The notes under the pieces: model-generated
Told to the model about the DNA's origin: nothing
Databases searched by the model: none
Seen by the model: the letters and a program-made list of their open reading frames with translations, nothing else
NCBI GenBank assembly: GCA_903813345.2
Contig: CAIIXF020000001.1
Span: 4,898,001 to 4,962,000 of the forward strand
From: Owenia fusiformis
Lineage: Eukaryota; Annelida; Polychaeta; Sabellida; Oweniidae
DNA: 64,000 nucleotides
Direction of reading: 5' to 3'
Shown: one piece after another, positions 25,700 through 40,000 of the stretch
Layout: each line of letters opens with the position of its first letter
Numbering within the stretch: the stretch's first letter is position 1
Position numbers and translations under genes: made by a program

Positions 25700-28315
25700 A
25701 GACTGGTCTTTTTGAGGAGTGTATTGGTGCATTTCCAGTATTGTTGAATGGTTTTTGTGCTTCTTCAACTGCGATATTCTCTAGAGTAGGATTGGACTGG
25801 GCCTTAAATACTCAACACTGCACCTAAACTACACAATTTTATTTCAATATTAAACTCGTAAAAACTGTAAAGATTTACGCAATTGTTTTTGTTACACCTT
25901 TTATGAACAAAAATATCATTAACAAGAAACAATAAAACATACGCCTTTGGAAAGATAGTGTTCTGTAGCTTTATTTCAAGAGTTTTACAAATACACAAAG
26001 TTTTACAAACACTAGAGATCAGAGAGCGACAAATCTTTGTATTCCGCCTGCCAGAAACAAGATTCAAAGGATTTTCAGTCGCCGCTCTCTCATCATACAA
26101 TTGAAGAAAGTGTTTAAAGCTTTTATTAAAAATAGTTTATAGAAAAATAAATACATGAATGCGAAAATATTTTATTCTAGCTATAGGTAAATCATAAATT
26201 TTCATAAGTTCCTGAATTACCAGGCTGGGAATGATTCGAGTCGAAAGTGAAAGAGACAGTCTTTTGAAATCATCATCTGATTCTCACTTTAATCATTAAA
26301 ATGCACAGCAGACACTTAAAAAGTGTTCAGAAATACTGACATCATGTAAGTAGGACAAAGACGTTGTAAGCTAACATCATAATTCGAATAATGAGTTCAT
26401 GAATTTAGTTTTTAGTCTCCAGGGTTGCCATGTAGACGGGCAAGCAAAGGGAAACCCAGAATAGGAGAATTTCCTAATTATTTAGAAAGGCCAGTGGGAA
26501 ATTAGTAATTAGGAGATTTTCAGCAAGCGAAACTTTAAATGTTGAAACTGGAACACAAGCAGAATAGACAAATGAAATGAGAAAACAGTAAAACCATAAT
26601 GTCACTTACTTATTGTTCGTAGATAAAAGTAATGCGTTTTAGTCAGGGAATTCAGTGAATTTTTGGATATATCATGGCAACCCTGGCATTGGGCGCATTT
26701 GACTAAATAAATTATTCCACGATAAATAATGACAAACTCACGAAAATGTACAACATGTCTCCACCAATCAGCATCGGATCTCAACGTGTTTTCAAGCCGC
26801 TGTCTCTGCAGCAAGATGACCTGCCTTCATATTTTGTACGATATTCTCATTTTTCACGAATTCTAATTACTTGTCAAAAAATTTTGTTTGATTTTGCAGC
26901 AAAAACAACGTTTGAAGATACATGAACGCCAATTGCTTCAAAAGAAGTTGCAAAGACGGATCTATAGTTTTCTAATACACAAAACGATTGCAACTGATCA
27001 CGATATGGATTGCCTTGGTTACAAAAGTCAAATCATTGCATGGCGGATTTTAAGAATATTCATTTTCTTCCTCACGGAGTTACTCCATATTTGTCTTGGT
27101 ACAATCTTCTTGAGACATCCTTTATATGACGTAGGCCTATTTAATTATAGTGATTGAAATATTAGTGAATTCTAAATGCATACATTTATTTCGAAATCCT
27201 ACATTATGAGGTGTGTATAGCAGAAAAATCATACAATCAGTTAAAATGGAGAAAACGAAATATTCTACCAAAATCAGATTCGAAAGACAGGACATCTTTT
27301 GGCAAAGGCATAATGGCTTGGAAACCCTTTGATATCCAGTGACCTATTATGGGTCATGTTATCAAGATTTTTAAACCCAACGCGGGTAATCATTTTTAGA
27401 TTTCTAAACTACAGTCACAAGAAAACATCACTGATCGAACGGTTCGACAGGAAACGTATAGACAATTAAGACTAAATTAAACATACACGATTTTCGAACA
27501 GATAATTCAAAATGGCTACTTTAAGATTCTCGTAACTTTTCTACAAATGCAAAAGCAGATCCAATTAGATTCTGTGCACGTTGGTTAATTTACAAGGCGG
27601 CCAATTGCTTTCAGGTGCAATATATATCACTTTTGTGCCTTTTAATCATAGTATGGTGCATAATTTCATCATATGAATCCCGAGGACACAAATATGTTAA
27701 GTTTTCACAATATGATATATTGAGCCAGGGAAAATAGTATATTGTTTCTTATCACCTTGTTGGTTGTAACTTTTTTAAGAACGAGTTGCTCATGAGCCCG
27801 GTCTCTTCTGTATTGACAGCTTAACATTTTTAAAGGTTCATTCAAAGAAAAAACTAAAGTGTGATTGATTAATCAATCCAATGAAGCCTATATTCTATCA
27901 GATACAGGGTGACACAAAAATGCCACCCAATCATTTTGGAATAACTTAAGGAACTTTTGGAATAACTTAAGGAATCTTCATGATTTTTTTTATCTGTAGA
28001 TAGAGTGTTCAATGCAAAAGATTGGTTTGCTTGCATAGCATCAACAACTTGGAAATTAAGAGATATATCAATGAAAAACTATAAAAATTAACAATTTTGC
28101 AAACAGAATTTGCCTTCACAGAGAAAAGCAGTTATTCCCTATTTATATTAAAGTAAAACGGGTAACATTCTCAAAATATAGGCCTGAATGGCTGATTTAA
28201 AATATGAAATACCATAGATCAGAATCATGAATATTGTCCCTGGCCTTAGCCAAAAAAACGAGTGTATCACAGTGTTTAAAGTAAAACGTATGCATGCATA
28301 TAATATCACTGAATT
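25700..28315. other. Region 3' of the single-pass gene: no gene seen
   Basis: AT-rich, only short random open frames. It should include the 3' UTR of the gene whose stop is at 28316. Two small points: TACAGGGTGACAC at 27904 looks like a lone mariner-MITE end, and TTGGAATAACTTAAGGAA is repeated in tandem just after it. No convincing polyadenylation site could be fixed. Confidence 0.4.
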
Positions 28316-31091
28316 TCAAACTTCTGCCCCCTCATCCTCCGTTGGCAGTTTAATGATTGGGATTTCATGTATGGTTTTTGTTGGTTCACTAGGCCTCCTT
28401 AAACCCCATGTTCTGGAGCTTTCAGATCGCAAATATTCTTCTTCTATGCTTTCTTGAGGAGATAATCTCCATACAGAACTGGCACTGCTATCAGATCCTA
28501 GACTTGTGCTTCTCATCTCTGGCACAAGTTTGTTTCTTCTTCGGCTCTCAAGCATATCGGGCTCTGTGTGTTTCTTATGGAGACGGTGAAAACGCTGGCG
28601 CCCTTGTATCCTCGATGATCTTAATTTAAGACTATCCTCATATGGATCTTCACGAAGGAACTCATGAAATATATTATTTGTTTTTATATCGATACTATAG
28701 TCTCTATGAAATAAACTTTTAGTACGCTCCTTTTCTTTTTGGTGAGATTTAAAGAATCTGGTAAAAACAGAGAATTTACTTGGTGGTTGGCTATATTGAT
28801 GTCCACCATCATCGAAACTGTCTCCAGAGGGACCCTGATCTGATTTTGAGTCTGTCTCTGGTTCGTTGATACTCTCATATACCTGAACAAGTTGTCTTTC
28901 TTTGCGATATTCCCTTCTTTTCTTTGATGCAGTCTTACCCCTCTCAAAACTATGATTGAGTGGCACTGAGCCTGAGTTTTGCCGCCGTTTATCCGATGTG
29001 TACTCTTTAGAAGTCCTTCTTTCGTATACCTTGGGTTCATCTTTCTCATCAAGACTATCTGCAAAACTGATTTGCTTCTTATTCTTTGGAGGTGCAGTTT
29101 CCTGCGTCTCCAATGACTTTGTTGTCTCTAACGACTTGTAACCACTGTCCCCTTTCATCTGCTGCAATCTGTGCGTCTGACTATCATTTGTGCTATCTGT
29201 ATTGTCAGTTGTTGACTCAAACGAAGTTGTTGTGGCTTCGTGTCTGCTTGTATCAGAGAAGTCACCATCTGTTTCTAAGCTAGTTTCAAAACTATTTTCT
29301 GTACTGGTATTTGGTTCCAGCCTCTGCAATCGCTTCGTTAGTATACTTCTGTAGGTTTTGCGCCGATTTTCATAGTTCGGATGAAGTAGATTATTAGAAG
29401 CCATCAGTACATTGTCCTGATTTGTGTCACTTTCTTCCATGTAAAGTGCTGGTTCAGTGTTAGACTCAAATGAAGTTGTATGTGATGCATTAGCGTGTTC
29501 CTGTTCTGGAGAATGATCAGGAGATGGAGAGGTAATACAATCTACCATTATCGTATCTTTAAGCTCATCTCCTTCCTCTTCTTCTAATGTTGTTCTTAAA
29601 GTCCAAATGTCACGGTATTTTTGAGCACCATTAAGCGTGTCCGTGTCATCACTTTCGGATAGAGTCATATCATCTACTATCGTATCATTGTTAATGTCCT
29701 CGTAACTCCCTGGGTCATTATATCGCACTTTGTTCTTAGACGCTGGCGGGGAGTTATTCTCTGACATAACTTCAAAGTCAGCATTGTAGAACGGTCCGTT
29801 ATTAAACTGTGTAATCTGCAAGTGGTCTACAGGGTACCGTCTTGTTTCTTTTGTTTCGTACAGTTCGCCATCATAGCTTTGGACTCGCCTGTCGTTGTCT
29901 TTTATGGATATTTTTTCCAGAGGACTAACCACTTCTAAACTTTGCGAAAATTTGGGCTTGACTACATTGAACGTTTTCGGTGGGCTGGATTGCCTCGAAT
30001 GGCAATTTATATGGATTGAAACGGCACGCTGCCTTCCTTGCTTCATTATGTCTCTTATGTCACGATTTCGACTATTTGAATCATTGTCAAAACTGCTCTC
30101 CCTTGAGAAAGAGTGACTCCGAACGCCTCGTGCCCTTGTGTCATTTCTGTTAGATCGACTATGTCCAGACATGGCATTGTCATTTTCTCTAGAACTAAAC
30201 GTACCCTTTTCAGAAGGCACGTCACTTGAAATAGAGGACTTACGTTTCTCTGGCTCTCGTATATGTCTTTCAGATCTATTCTCGTCCATGGTTGTTCTCT
30301 TGAGAGATGAGAGTACTTCCCTATGCCCTCTAGTTCTTCGTTCATTATCTTGTTCTTTTGTTGCATTTTCTCTTGAGAATGTTTGGCTTCTCATGTCATG
30401 ATCTCTATGCGTACTTTCTCGAGAAGCACTCCTCATACTTGCCATACTTCCATAATGAAGCTCGCTATTATGCTCCCTAGAATCTCGACTACTACTACGC
30501 AAGCTACCTTGACTACTATTTGTATCTCTTGAATGACTAACTGAACTACGTACACTAGTCAAAGCATCTCGGTCTCGCACGCTCGCAAGGCTACCTTTAT
30601 GAAAGTCTCTGGAGTTCTCTCTACTGCTAATGCTTCCCTGACTTGCAATACTGATTCGATCTCGAATATCATGAGATTCACGCAAAGAACTGTTACTTCT
30701 TGCACTGACGAAATTCCTTCTAGATTCTATAATAGGTTTCGTATGAATTAACTTTACTCCTTCCTCGTCCTCGTCACTTTTCCCGGGAGTATCATGTATC
30801 TCTACGACTACGTCCCTTTCGTTGCTGCCTATCAAGCTTTGTTCTGAGTAAGGTACAGTTACATATGTCGCTCCTTCAACATCAAAATTCATCTCTTCAT
30901 CTAAATCACTTAGAACCATCATCTCATCATTAGTGACGGATCTGTAGTTCCTGTTAGGGAGGCTATATGATCTCAGTCCGGTCATCCCACCAACGGAACT
31001 CTGGTGGATCATGGTTGCTATTCTAGGTGACCGCTCCAATGATCTGTCTATCTTTGTCATCTTCAAATGGTGAAAATCTCCATCTGTGTAC
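28316..31091 (-). CDS. Last exon of the single-pass membrane protein (924 codons plus stop)
   Basis: One 2776 bp open frame starting at acceptor AG 31093-31092; its first G completes an Arg codon begun in the exon at 33658. It encodes residues 201 to 1124. Near residues 330-530 there is a Ser/Arg-rich stretch with recurring short units of the type SSREN, SSRDSRE, SFSREN and GSLRSS. Acidic patches follow (MVLSDLDEEMNFDVEG upstream, TLEEEEGDELKDT in the middle). The second half has Ser/Thr-rich segments such as SLETDGDFSDTSRHE and a basic block (KTASKKRREYRKERQ). The chain ends TEDEGAEV. Everything looks intrinsically disordered and rich in potential phosphorylation sites, with no globular domain I can name. 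The long intact frame argues strongly for a functional gene. Confidence 0.88.
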
Positions 31092-34000
31092 CTGGAAGAA
31101 GATATACTGATTTACTAAATTAATAAAAGTAACATGCTAAAACTTATTCGTTTTTATTAAAAATAGACTCTATAAGGTTTAGAACAGCTGATGTCAGATT
31201 CGTGGTATTTGACCATCCTGAACAATTTGCCGAATGAGCATTTTCTTCATTGTGAATGTCTATGCAGTGTATGAAATATCTAGGGTCAAGTGCGGGACCA
31301 GTCAATGTATTTGTGAGTGTCAACAAGACCCATGTGGCACTAATATTTGTAGTTGAGCATTATATCGAGCAGTGACAGAGGCTACCGACAAAGGGCTAAC
31401 TTAAAAAATAAATAAATAAAAAACTTAATATTAGATCACACTTAGGAGCGGAGGGGTCTCGAACTGATTATCTCTCCTGCTGTTGATGAATACATACGCC
31501 TAAACAGGTCTAATTCAAGAAGGTGAATTGGACCCGACACAAAGAATAATAGGATGAGCATTGTCTCATTATAACTTCAATTTCAGTGTCTCCATCTCCA
31601 AGGACTCAACCGGGTAAAATTTGGAGTTAATTTATAAACGGAGTTTTTCCAACTGGAATTGGAAAACTGCCCGAACTGAGAATCTATTATCAACAAAGCT
31701 AATATCAATGAGAAACTTCAGCGGACAAACCAACACTATTTTTCATAATTTAATCTATTTCCTGGTTTCATCAATTATTAAGTGGATTCCTAGAGTTAGA
31801 ATCACTAAATGAAATTAATATTGAGTTCCCATGCTCTATTGAACCGATGTGGCAAAGGAGATTTGATGAATAGGTCGAAATAAGAGTCGAAATGAGACGA
31901 TTTCAAACGATTCAGTCATTATTCTCCTAATCATTAAGTGACTTGACAAATTATTAAAAATAATTGTTGCTCTTTAGTATATCAGATGATAATTTCCTTC
32001 GTCATGTATACACGATCATGGCATACAAACGTTATTTAGTGGGATGAACTGAATATGGGTTTCTCAGAGGGACATTTTATGGGAAATAAAATTCATATTC
32101 AACCCGAAGCATGTTAAATTATAGCTATAATGACATCGAAGCGATGCCCTTTACCCTTAGAGATTAAACCCTATTTTATTTAAGCCCCAGCCACTGCACA
32201 TTCATCTCTTTATCTACAAAAGCTGAAATATACATTCCTAAGGGCTCTAAACCCCATGTTTAAGTCTGAACCACATCTAAACATGACTACCAGTGCCTTT
32301 TATAGTGCACTCGACCTTGGATTGTGGCCATGTCATGGCCATCTTTACTTATGAAAATCTATATCTATATTGTAATGATTTTTCATATGCTACCTACAGC
32401 TCATTAAGCAAAGATGCCCACAGAGATATACAAAAAACACTAAGATATCCCCAATATCCCTTCTATTTGAATCGGAACCAACCTCGAGTATATGTTTAAC
32501 GTACATCACAATATTCAGATTCATATTTACAAAACAAAAGGAGTGTTCAAAATACTAGTTTGACATGCATGATGCTTCATGCACCACCAAAAAGATTCAG
32601 CTATCCATCATCCCTAGAAATCACGCATGCAGGATGAACTGTTTATTAACAACAACAAAATGGGACCATAGACACTGAGTATCCATGCTTTTTAAGATTT
32701 GCTGTGATGTTTTAACTTAGCTATGTTAGACCTTTCCAATAAGCCTTGCCAACTAACGTATCTATGATGATTATATTGGCTAGTTGATGATGTCAAAGAT
32801 ATGTTCATCCCATTTTTGATTGGACAAATTGCACCTTACAACCAATGACGTCATCAATCTAGCCAATATATCGGATGTCCCAAAAAACGTCACACTTTCT
32901 GACAAGTATTTTCTCAGCAATTAATAATTCAAAATTAGTGAAAATTTCTATAAAGTAGCCTAATGGTATAATTGCTAAGTTGGACAAGTTTAAACAATGC
33001 CTTTGAGTGATAAGTGATAAGGTTAGTGATGATAGTCATCATGTTACCGTAAATATACTTAGGTGATGTACTTATGGACAGAAATGTAGTACATCCAACA
33101 TGCATTGAAGGACGGGATAATTATGTCAAATATAGGAGGCGAAATCAATGAAAAAACACAAAAGTACTTTTGCTCGGAAAAAAACAGCTTCTTTTAGACT
33201 GAAATAAGTGGCTTTTTCATTGATATTGGATTTTTTGACATGCAAGCTAAGGTGGCAAGGTGGCACTGTTTATTGGAAAGGTCGTTCCACAAAATTGTAC
33301 TCAGTCATGTCATTAAAAGAGAAATTAATATGACATAATACAAGTTCACACGAGAATTATCAAACCTCACCAGGAATGGACGATCTTGCACAACAACCAC
33401 AATATTTAAATGCTCTTGTTGGGAGGAAGGGTACAGACTGTACTATCTAGTAATGATTGAACAAATCTACAATGCAAAAACGAATATAGAAACGAAGTGA
33501 CAGTATTATGAAAATGCAAGATATAACAAGTATAATACAGTTAAATGTCAAATAAACACACATCACTTGATGATATAGAATAAAACTACTGGAGAAATAA
33601 GTAAGAGACAAGTATGTCAGCACAAACGCTGCGTGACATGCTTCAGTCAGCACAAACCTTTGCCTTGAGTTCTTGAAAGCACATCGTTTTGGGTCTTTAT
33701 CTACATATATGTTTTCTTGGGGTCTAGCTAATTGGAATGATAGTCGCCTTCCCTGATCGCCTTTTACTTTTTCATCTTCTGTATCATGATTGAGCAAATT
33801 TGTTGGATCGTCATCGGGGTGACAATTGTCTGGAATAGTGAACATGTTAACAAACAGTAAGTACCATAGTGCGAAATACTGCGAACAATATTCCCAAAGC
33901 GAATATTCTGTCCACTGACATGTTTATCATGTTTATGGACGCACTTTTCCCATTGAGAGGTCCTTTTTGCGAAAACTTTAAAACGGGATCAAATTTTATT

Positions 34001-37000
34001 TTCACTTTAAATTCAAATAAAAAACGAGTTATTTAAGACGTTTCTTCTAACATTTTATCGTAGCAGTTTTAATTTCAAACTCAAAACTATATCACAGCCA
34101 CTTCCTACCAAGATCAATTCAAACAATGAACACGAAACGTTAATGATCTCAGATACACGCAAGGATATTAAACATATTATGTCACATATCTATAACGAAA
34201 CTGAAACATTTCCTCAAGTGCTAATCATCTTTCCAAGTCAAATTGGGTAAAGGGTACTAACCAGATTGTATTCAAAATCCTTTTTAATTATTCTACAATC
34301 CAAAATGATAAAAACTTGCACTATCCTCTACCTAAATCCTTTTTAATGATTCTATAATTGTAACTTTACTTACTTATCAGAAATACAATTCTATTACACT
34401 GAATCAAATATGTCACATGAATGGTGGTAACAAGATAACTTAAATCCTTATATGGACATACCTCTAAGTGATTCCTGGTATTTTAATACAGCGTAATCTA
34501 TATTGTCTTCTTCATTGAGCAATGTGTCAGAATCACTAAAATAAAACACATACGTAATGAGTAGATCAGATTTTAATTTCAAATTAGATATTGCTTCATA
34601 AGTTTCAATTTTGATAAAGTAAATTTCCAACATTTTTCAAATGATCGAGTTAATACGTACGTACGTTGATAGATGCCAATGATTGAAGAATATGTGAATA
34701 TATTTGTTTTTAAAGACTGTCTCAGATCAGTCTCTCGTGAACTTGTGATTAATTATTGATGTTAGATGCCAATGAATATTGTTACTACCTCTTAAGCTTA
34801 GCTATGTTCTACCTTTTACACCATTTTAAATCCCCATTGGTGTTTTTGTTTTCGAGCTAGATGAATTTATACATAAGGCGAAAATATGTTAAATCCGTTC
34901 GGTTTCTCTTGGACAAAGTCAATCCAATATAGGATGTTGCTATAGATATACATTATTGTATATGTAGAAGTAAGTATAAAAATACTCAATTTCAATTTTT
35001 TATATTTCCTTTATTTCATAATACATCATACAAACAGATGCAGGGCCTACGCCGAAGCATTATTGGCCCTGTTGAAGTAGTTACAATATAAGTTAAAATA
35101 GGTCACAATGTAAAAATGATAGATATAGAACATATTTATGAACATGAAAATAATCTTGAAAACATGAAGACAGGTCAGAGATATATGTATAAATTAATGA
35201 ATATTGGACTATTTAACTTCCTTGACAATAGAGTGTAAAAATTCGGCTGTTAATTCAATAGCCTTTTTATTTGTAATTGTGTCAAGAGAAGGATCTGCAA
35301 AAAGTAAAAAGTCTACCCTGTCTTCCTGTTTTCTATTATTAAAAGAGTTTAAATTAAAGGATGGCAGTCCCCCTAGTTCTCTGTGAAAATTGAGTCTTTG
35401 AGTATTAAAAAGAGGGCAATGGAGCAATAGGTGTTTGGTTGATTCAGTAGAATGACCACATTTACATTTGGCATTTGGAATATTTTTGAAGTTATGTGTA
35501 AAAAGATGCTGCCTAAAAATGAGATCACATCTCGTTTTATTTAAGACAATTTCTTTATCTCTGGATAGGTTTACTTTTGGGGTTGTGAATTCTTTCTTTT
35601 TCCCATTCAAAAATGTTCTAATTTTATACTTAAATGAGTTGCGTGAGTGTGCTTGTTTCAGTTCATCAGGTAAATTATCCCATAATTTAATACTGGATAA
35701 AGCTGTAAACTTTCTAAGTTTAGCAGATGCTTTGAATGGGATCTTAAAATCATTGCTACGACGAAGTCTTTGATGGTTTACCTGATTCTTATACTGTTCA
35801 AAAACATTTGAAACATATGAAGGCATCTTATAATTATTTACAAAGTCAAACATAAAAACTAGTTTTTTTTCTTTTCTTCGATTGGATAAGGATCTCCATC
35901 CAAGACATGCCATCACCTTCTCAGAGTTTGACCCTTGGATGCAACCACTTACAATAAGACCCGCTCTATATTGGACTCTATCTAAACTTGCTAAGAGGTT
36001 TAGATTTGCGCTGTCAAAAATAATATTGCCATATTCGAGATGTGGGAGAATGAATGCCATATAAATTGTCTGTAAGTGTTTTGATCTAACTGAAAATTTG
36101 AGTGCTTTTAATGGATTTAACATTTTATTACACCTAGTAATCACTGAGTTAATGTGTTCTTCAAAGCTAAGGTGTTTGTCTAAAATGATGCCTAAATGTT
36201 TATGGCTATTTACAAGAGGTATTTGCTCATTATTCATTGTTACTGGAATTTGTTTCTTAACTTTTCGTGTGTGTTTAGATTGAAAGATAACCTCCTTACT
36301 CTTAGATGCCTTAAATTTGAGTTTCCATTTAGTGGACCAATTAGCCATTTCATTGATATCTGATTGAATTTTTTGATTTGTTGTTTCAACTGATTCATTC
36401 TTGGGTACTGTCAAGAAGACCGAACTATCATCAGCATATAAGAAAAGTTTACAATTATGAACTGAGTCTGCTAAGTCATTAATATATAACAAAAATAATA
36501 GGGGGTAAAGAATTGAACCTTGGGGAACCCCACTATTTATTTCATAGGATCCGGAGTCTCGATTTTGAAGATTTTGAGGAATATTTGCACCAGTTTCAGC
36601 ATTACATGAAATGTCTGAATAAGTATCATTGATCCTTACTTTTAATTTCCTATCTAGACAGGTTCCAATTCTAATAATTCAAGTTTTTGTGGCATTTTTT
36701 AGAAAAAGCAACAGACCTATTTTTACTCGATCAGTTTTTCATGCTGATAAAGATATTAAAAGATGACAGCTCAACGGGGTGGTCACGACACTGAATTTTG
36801 GCATGTTTACCCCCCTAGGAAAATATTCTAGGGGGTACTATGAAACTAGTTCATAACTCAAAGGATATATGAGCTATTGTTCTGAGTTGTACACCATACA
36901 TTGCTAGTACAAATATGAATACTATCCTAAAGTTATAGGTTGATACCCTTATTGGTCTCAGAAAAAATACAATAAACAGGAAAAAGATACGCAATTTTTG

Positions 37001-40000
37001 TCTTGCCAATTTTATATTTGTAGCTTCAAGCAAAATATGACAGCTTTAACAGCTCATAGAAGTATTCTAAAAACATTTCCAGGCTATATGGGGTATTGTA
37101 ATACATCTACTTTAGTTATGAAGTACTATTTTGTAATTTTAATATGACTTTATAGTGCCCTACCCCTGGAAAATTGAAGAAAGTGGATGTGGTGAATTTA
37201 ATCATTTTGCAGCATTAAGTTAGAAACATGTATTGATAGACACCAAATCAATAAATTCATACCATCATCAAATGTTAGGTGACATTCTAATTCATTTATT
37301 ACTAGAATATAGGACTTAAGATATTTTATATGTAAGTTTTCAATTTAGTACATGTATCATAATGAAATCTAGTGTAATCACATACTAGAGAGGACATTGA
37401 CATAAAGTCTAAACATTATAATCATCAATTGATCTCATTTGAGCAACTAGACTATGGTGGTCATCATGCACAAGACATGTACTACAGTGCCCCATGTACT
37501 AGGGCACGAGTCATTTGAGCCATATATACCTCCTGGTATATACCTTTACAACCCATTCAGAAGGGTCATTTACAATGTGCAAAACATGGCAAAAGTTCCG
37601 TAAAACTGTTAGTTCTCATCATCTGACCATATAGCAGAGTCCTCATTAAGACATGATGCATCACAGCCAGATGTTAGAAAAGTAGCTAAGAATCTTTTTT
37701 ATTAACCAAAGATGACTTTCCCACCGATGTTGCATCACACTGTACTGTCAACTGTCTTGTTGCTTTCAATTTTGTTTACTCTACATAGATCTGATTCTGC
37801 ATTTAAATACCAAGACTTCAGATTACTTCAACTGTCATGACTAAAGCATTTGATAGTATTTCCATAATAATGTTATAAAGGAGCATGTAGGTTATCGCAA
37901 ACAACTTCAGACAATGGTCCTTTTTCCATATAGCTTTGAAATCTCATTAAGGTCTTGTTTTTAATGAGATTTTAGGAGATCTGCATTTTTAACCATTAAA
38001 AACTAATGTTTTCTTCCATCTGATGGCATATTTGAATTCTGTGAGTAATTCTCTATCAAAACAACTTTGATTTGCACTGTTATTTACCATTATTCAAATT
38101 CTAATGATTTACTGGTTGTCTAAAAAAGGTCAGGCTAAATCCCCATTGACACAATGCTGAAAAACCTTAAAAAGTTCATTTACTCTTCCAAGGATCACAA
38201 TTTTAATGTGAAATCACAATCCACATGTCAATAAGATCATAAAGTTACATTCCAATGATGTTTTAAGTTGATCCAAATGGAATTACTTCTTAAATCAAGA
38301 AATTAAGTGACTCTGGCAATGCATTTACATGTACTCTAGCCCTACCCAAGCTCTTCCAATACCCATGATGCCATCTATTTTTCATTTATATGGAAAAAGG
38401 TCAATTCTAACTTGAATTATGAATATTTTCTGACCATGAACATAGGTATATCTTTTAGATCTATTCATTATCTTCAAGAAAAGTAAATATAATGATTAAT
38501 CAGACCTAAGTGATATTAAAGGGAATGGCCCAATCAACATACTTTTTACTAAAAATGATGACCTAGTTTTTACCAAAGATGCAACCTTTAATTATATTGT
38601 TGAATGCATAATCAGAATATGCTTTTAGACATGTTCTATTCCCTAAGAGGAAAAGTGGATTGCTCCAGGGACTTTAAAGACACTGAATTTGGATGACCAA
38701 AATGAACTGAAACCAATGGATAGCATGAATTTTTTCAAAGGGGAAATAACATGGGGAACACTAATCTTAGGGGAATTCAGTTTTCGTTTCAAGAGCTATT
38801 TGATATATTAAAATAAAGAATAGTAATGCATTTAACATTGTTATTAAAATGATTGCATTTTTGGTGAAAATGAGGTCAACAACTTTGAAAAAATATATTG
38901 ATGGGTTGATTGCTAGTGAAATATCTCCAAGTCCGATTGACTTTATTATCCCTGTATACCTGTCTTCATGGTCAGGAAATAGTCATAATCAAAGATATAA
39001 CTGTCTGAAATTGTTTGTGATAACTTACCTGAACATTTGCAGGTCAAATCAGGAGTGACAAAATTTATTTCCACCAAATTTTTGACATGTCTTCAAATAT
39101 ACAATAGTATTTTCTTCATAAGATAGAGTGTCACTTGTGAAATTTATTGATTGACCTGAGATCGTATCATATCTTTATGACATAGAAGCGAAATAGCCTT
39201 AGCAACTTCTGTTTTTAGAAAACAATAAAATGATAGAAAAGATTACTTTACCATAATTCTAATCATCCCACATTGTAGACATATTTAGAATTAAAAATAT
39301 GAAGAGAATGACAAAACCTCTTAACACATTTCTTAGGAAACAAATAGTATGGTATTCTTGTTACTATGGCAACAGAGTTTTTTCTTTTTGTCATTTTTGT
39401 CATACAGATTACCTATCATACCAGGACCAAATCCTGAAAATTTGAATTCAGTATCTTCATTAGTATCTTAGATATATAGGTTTCTTATAGTATCCCCTGC
39501 AGATTTCATCGGAGTATAAGGAAAATGCTCTGAAGAGGATGCCCAAGGATGCCATTTAACAGTTCTGGTATTTTTGAGGTCCCAACCCTCTATTCATGGG
39601 AATAGTTAACCATTGTAAAGCTACTCATGGTTAACTGACAGAATTGATTGTATCTTCAACTAAGAAGTCAATAAAATGTTAAAACCAGAAGAAAACCACA
39701 CCAACTTTCTTCTATTTACCAGGGGTAGGGCATTATAAAGTCATATTAAAATTACAAAATAGTTCTTCATCACTATAATAGATGTATTACAATATCAAAC
39801 ATAGCTTGGGAATGTTGTTAGAATACTACTTTGAGATGTTAAAGTTATCATATTTTGCTTGAAGCTACAAATATAAAATAAGCAAGAAAAAAATGACAAA
39901 AATTGCATATTTTTTCTAATTAATTGTATTTTTCCGAAACCAACAAAGATATCAACCTATAACTTTAGGATAGTATTCATCTCTGTACTAACAATGTATG

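Noticed and set aside
28227-30401. Several plus-strand and out-of-frame open frames over the large last exon
   Set aside because: They are shadows of the 925-codon minus-strand frame, which has splice support.
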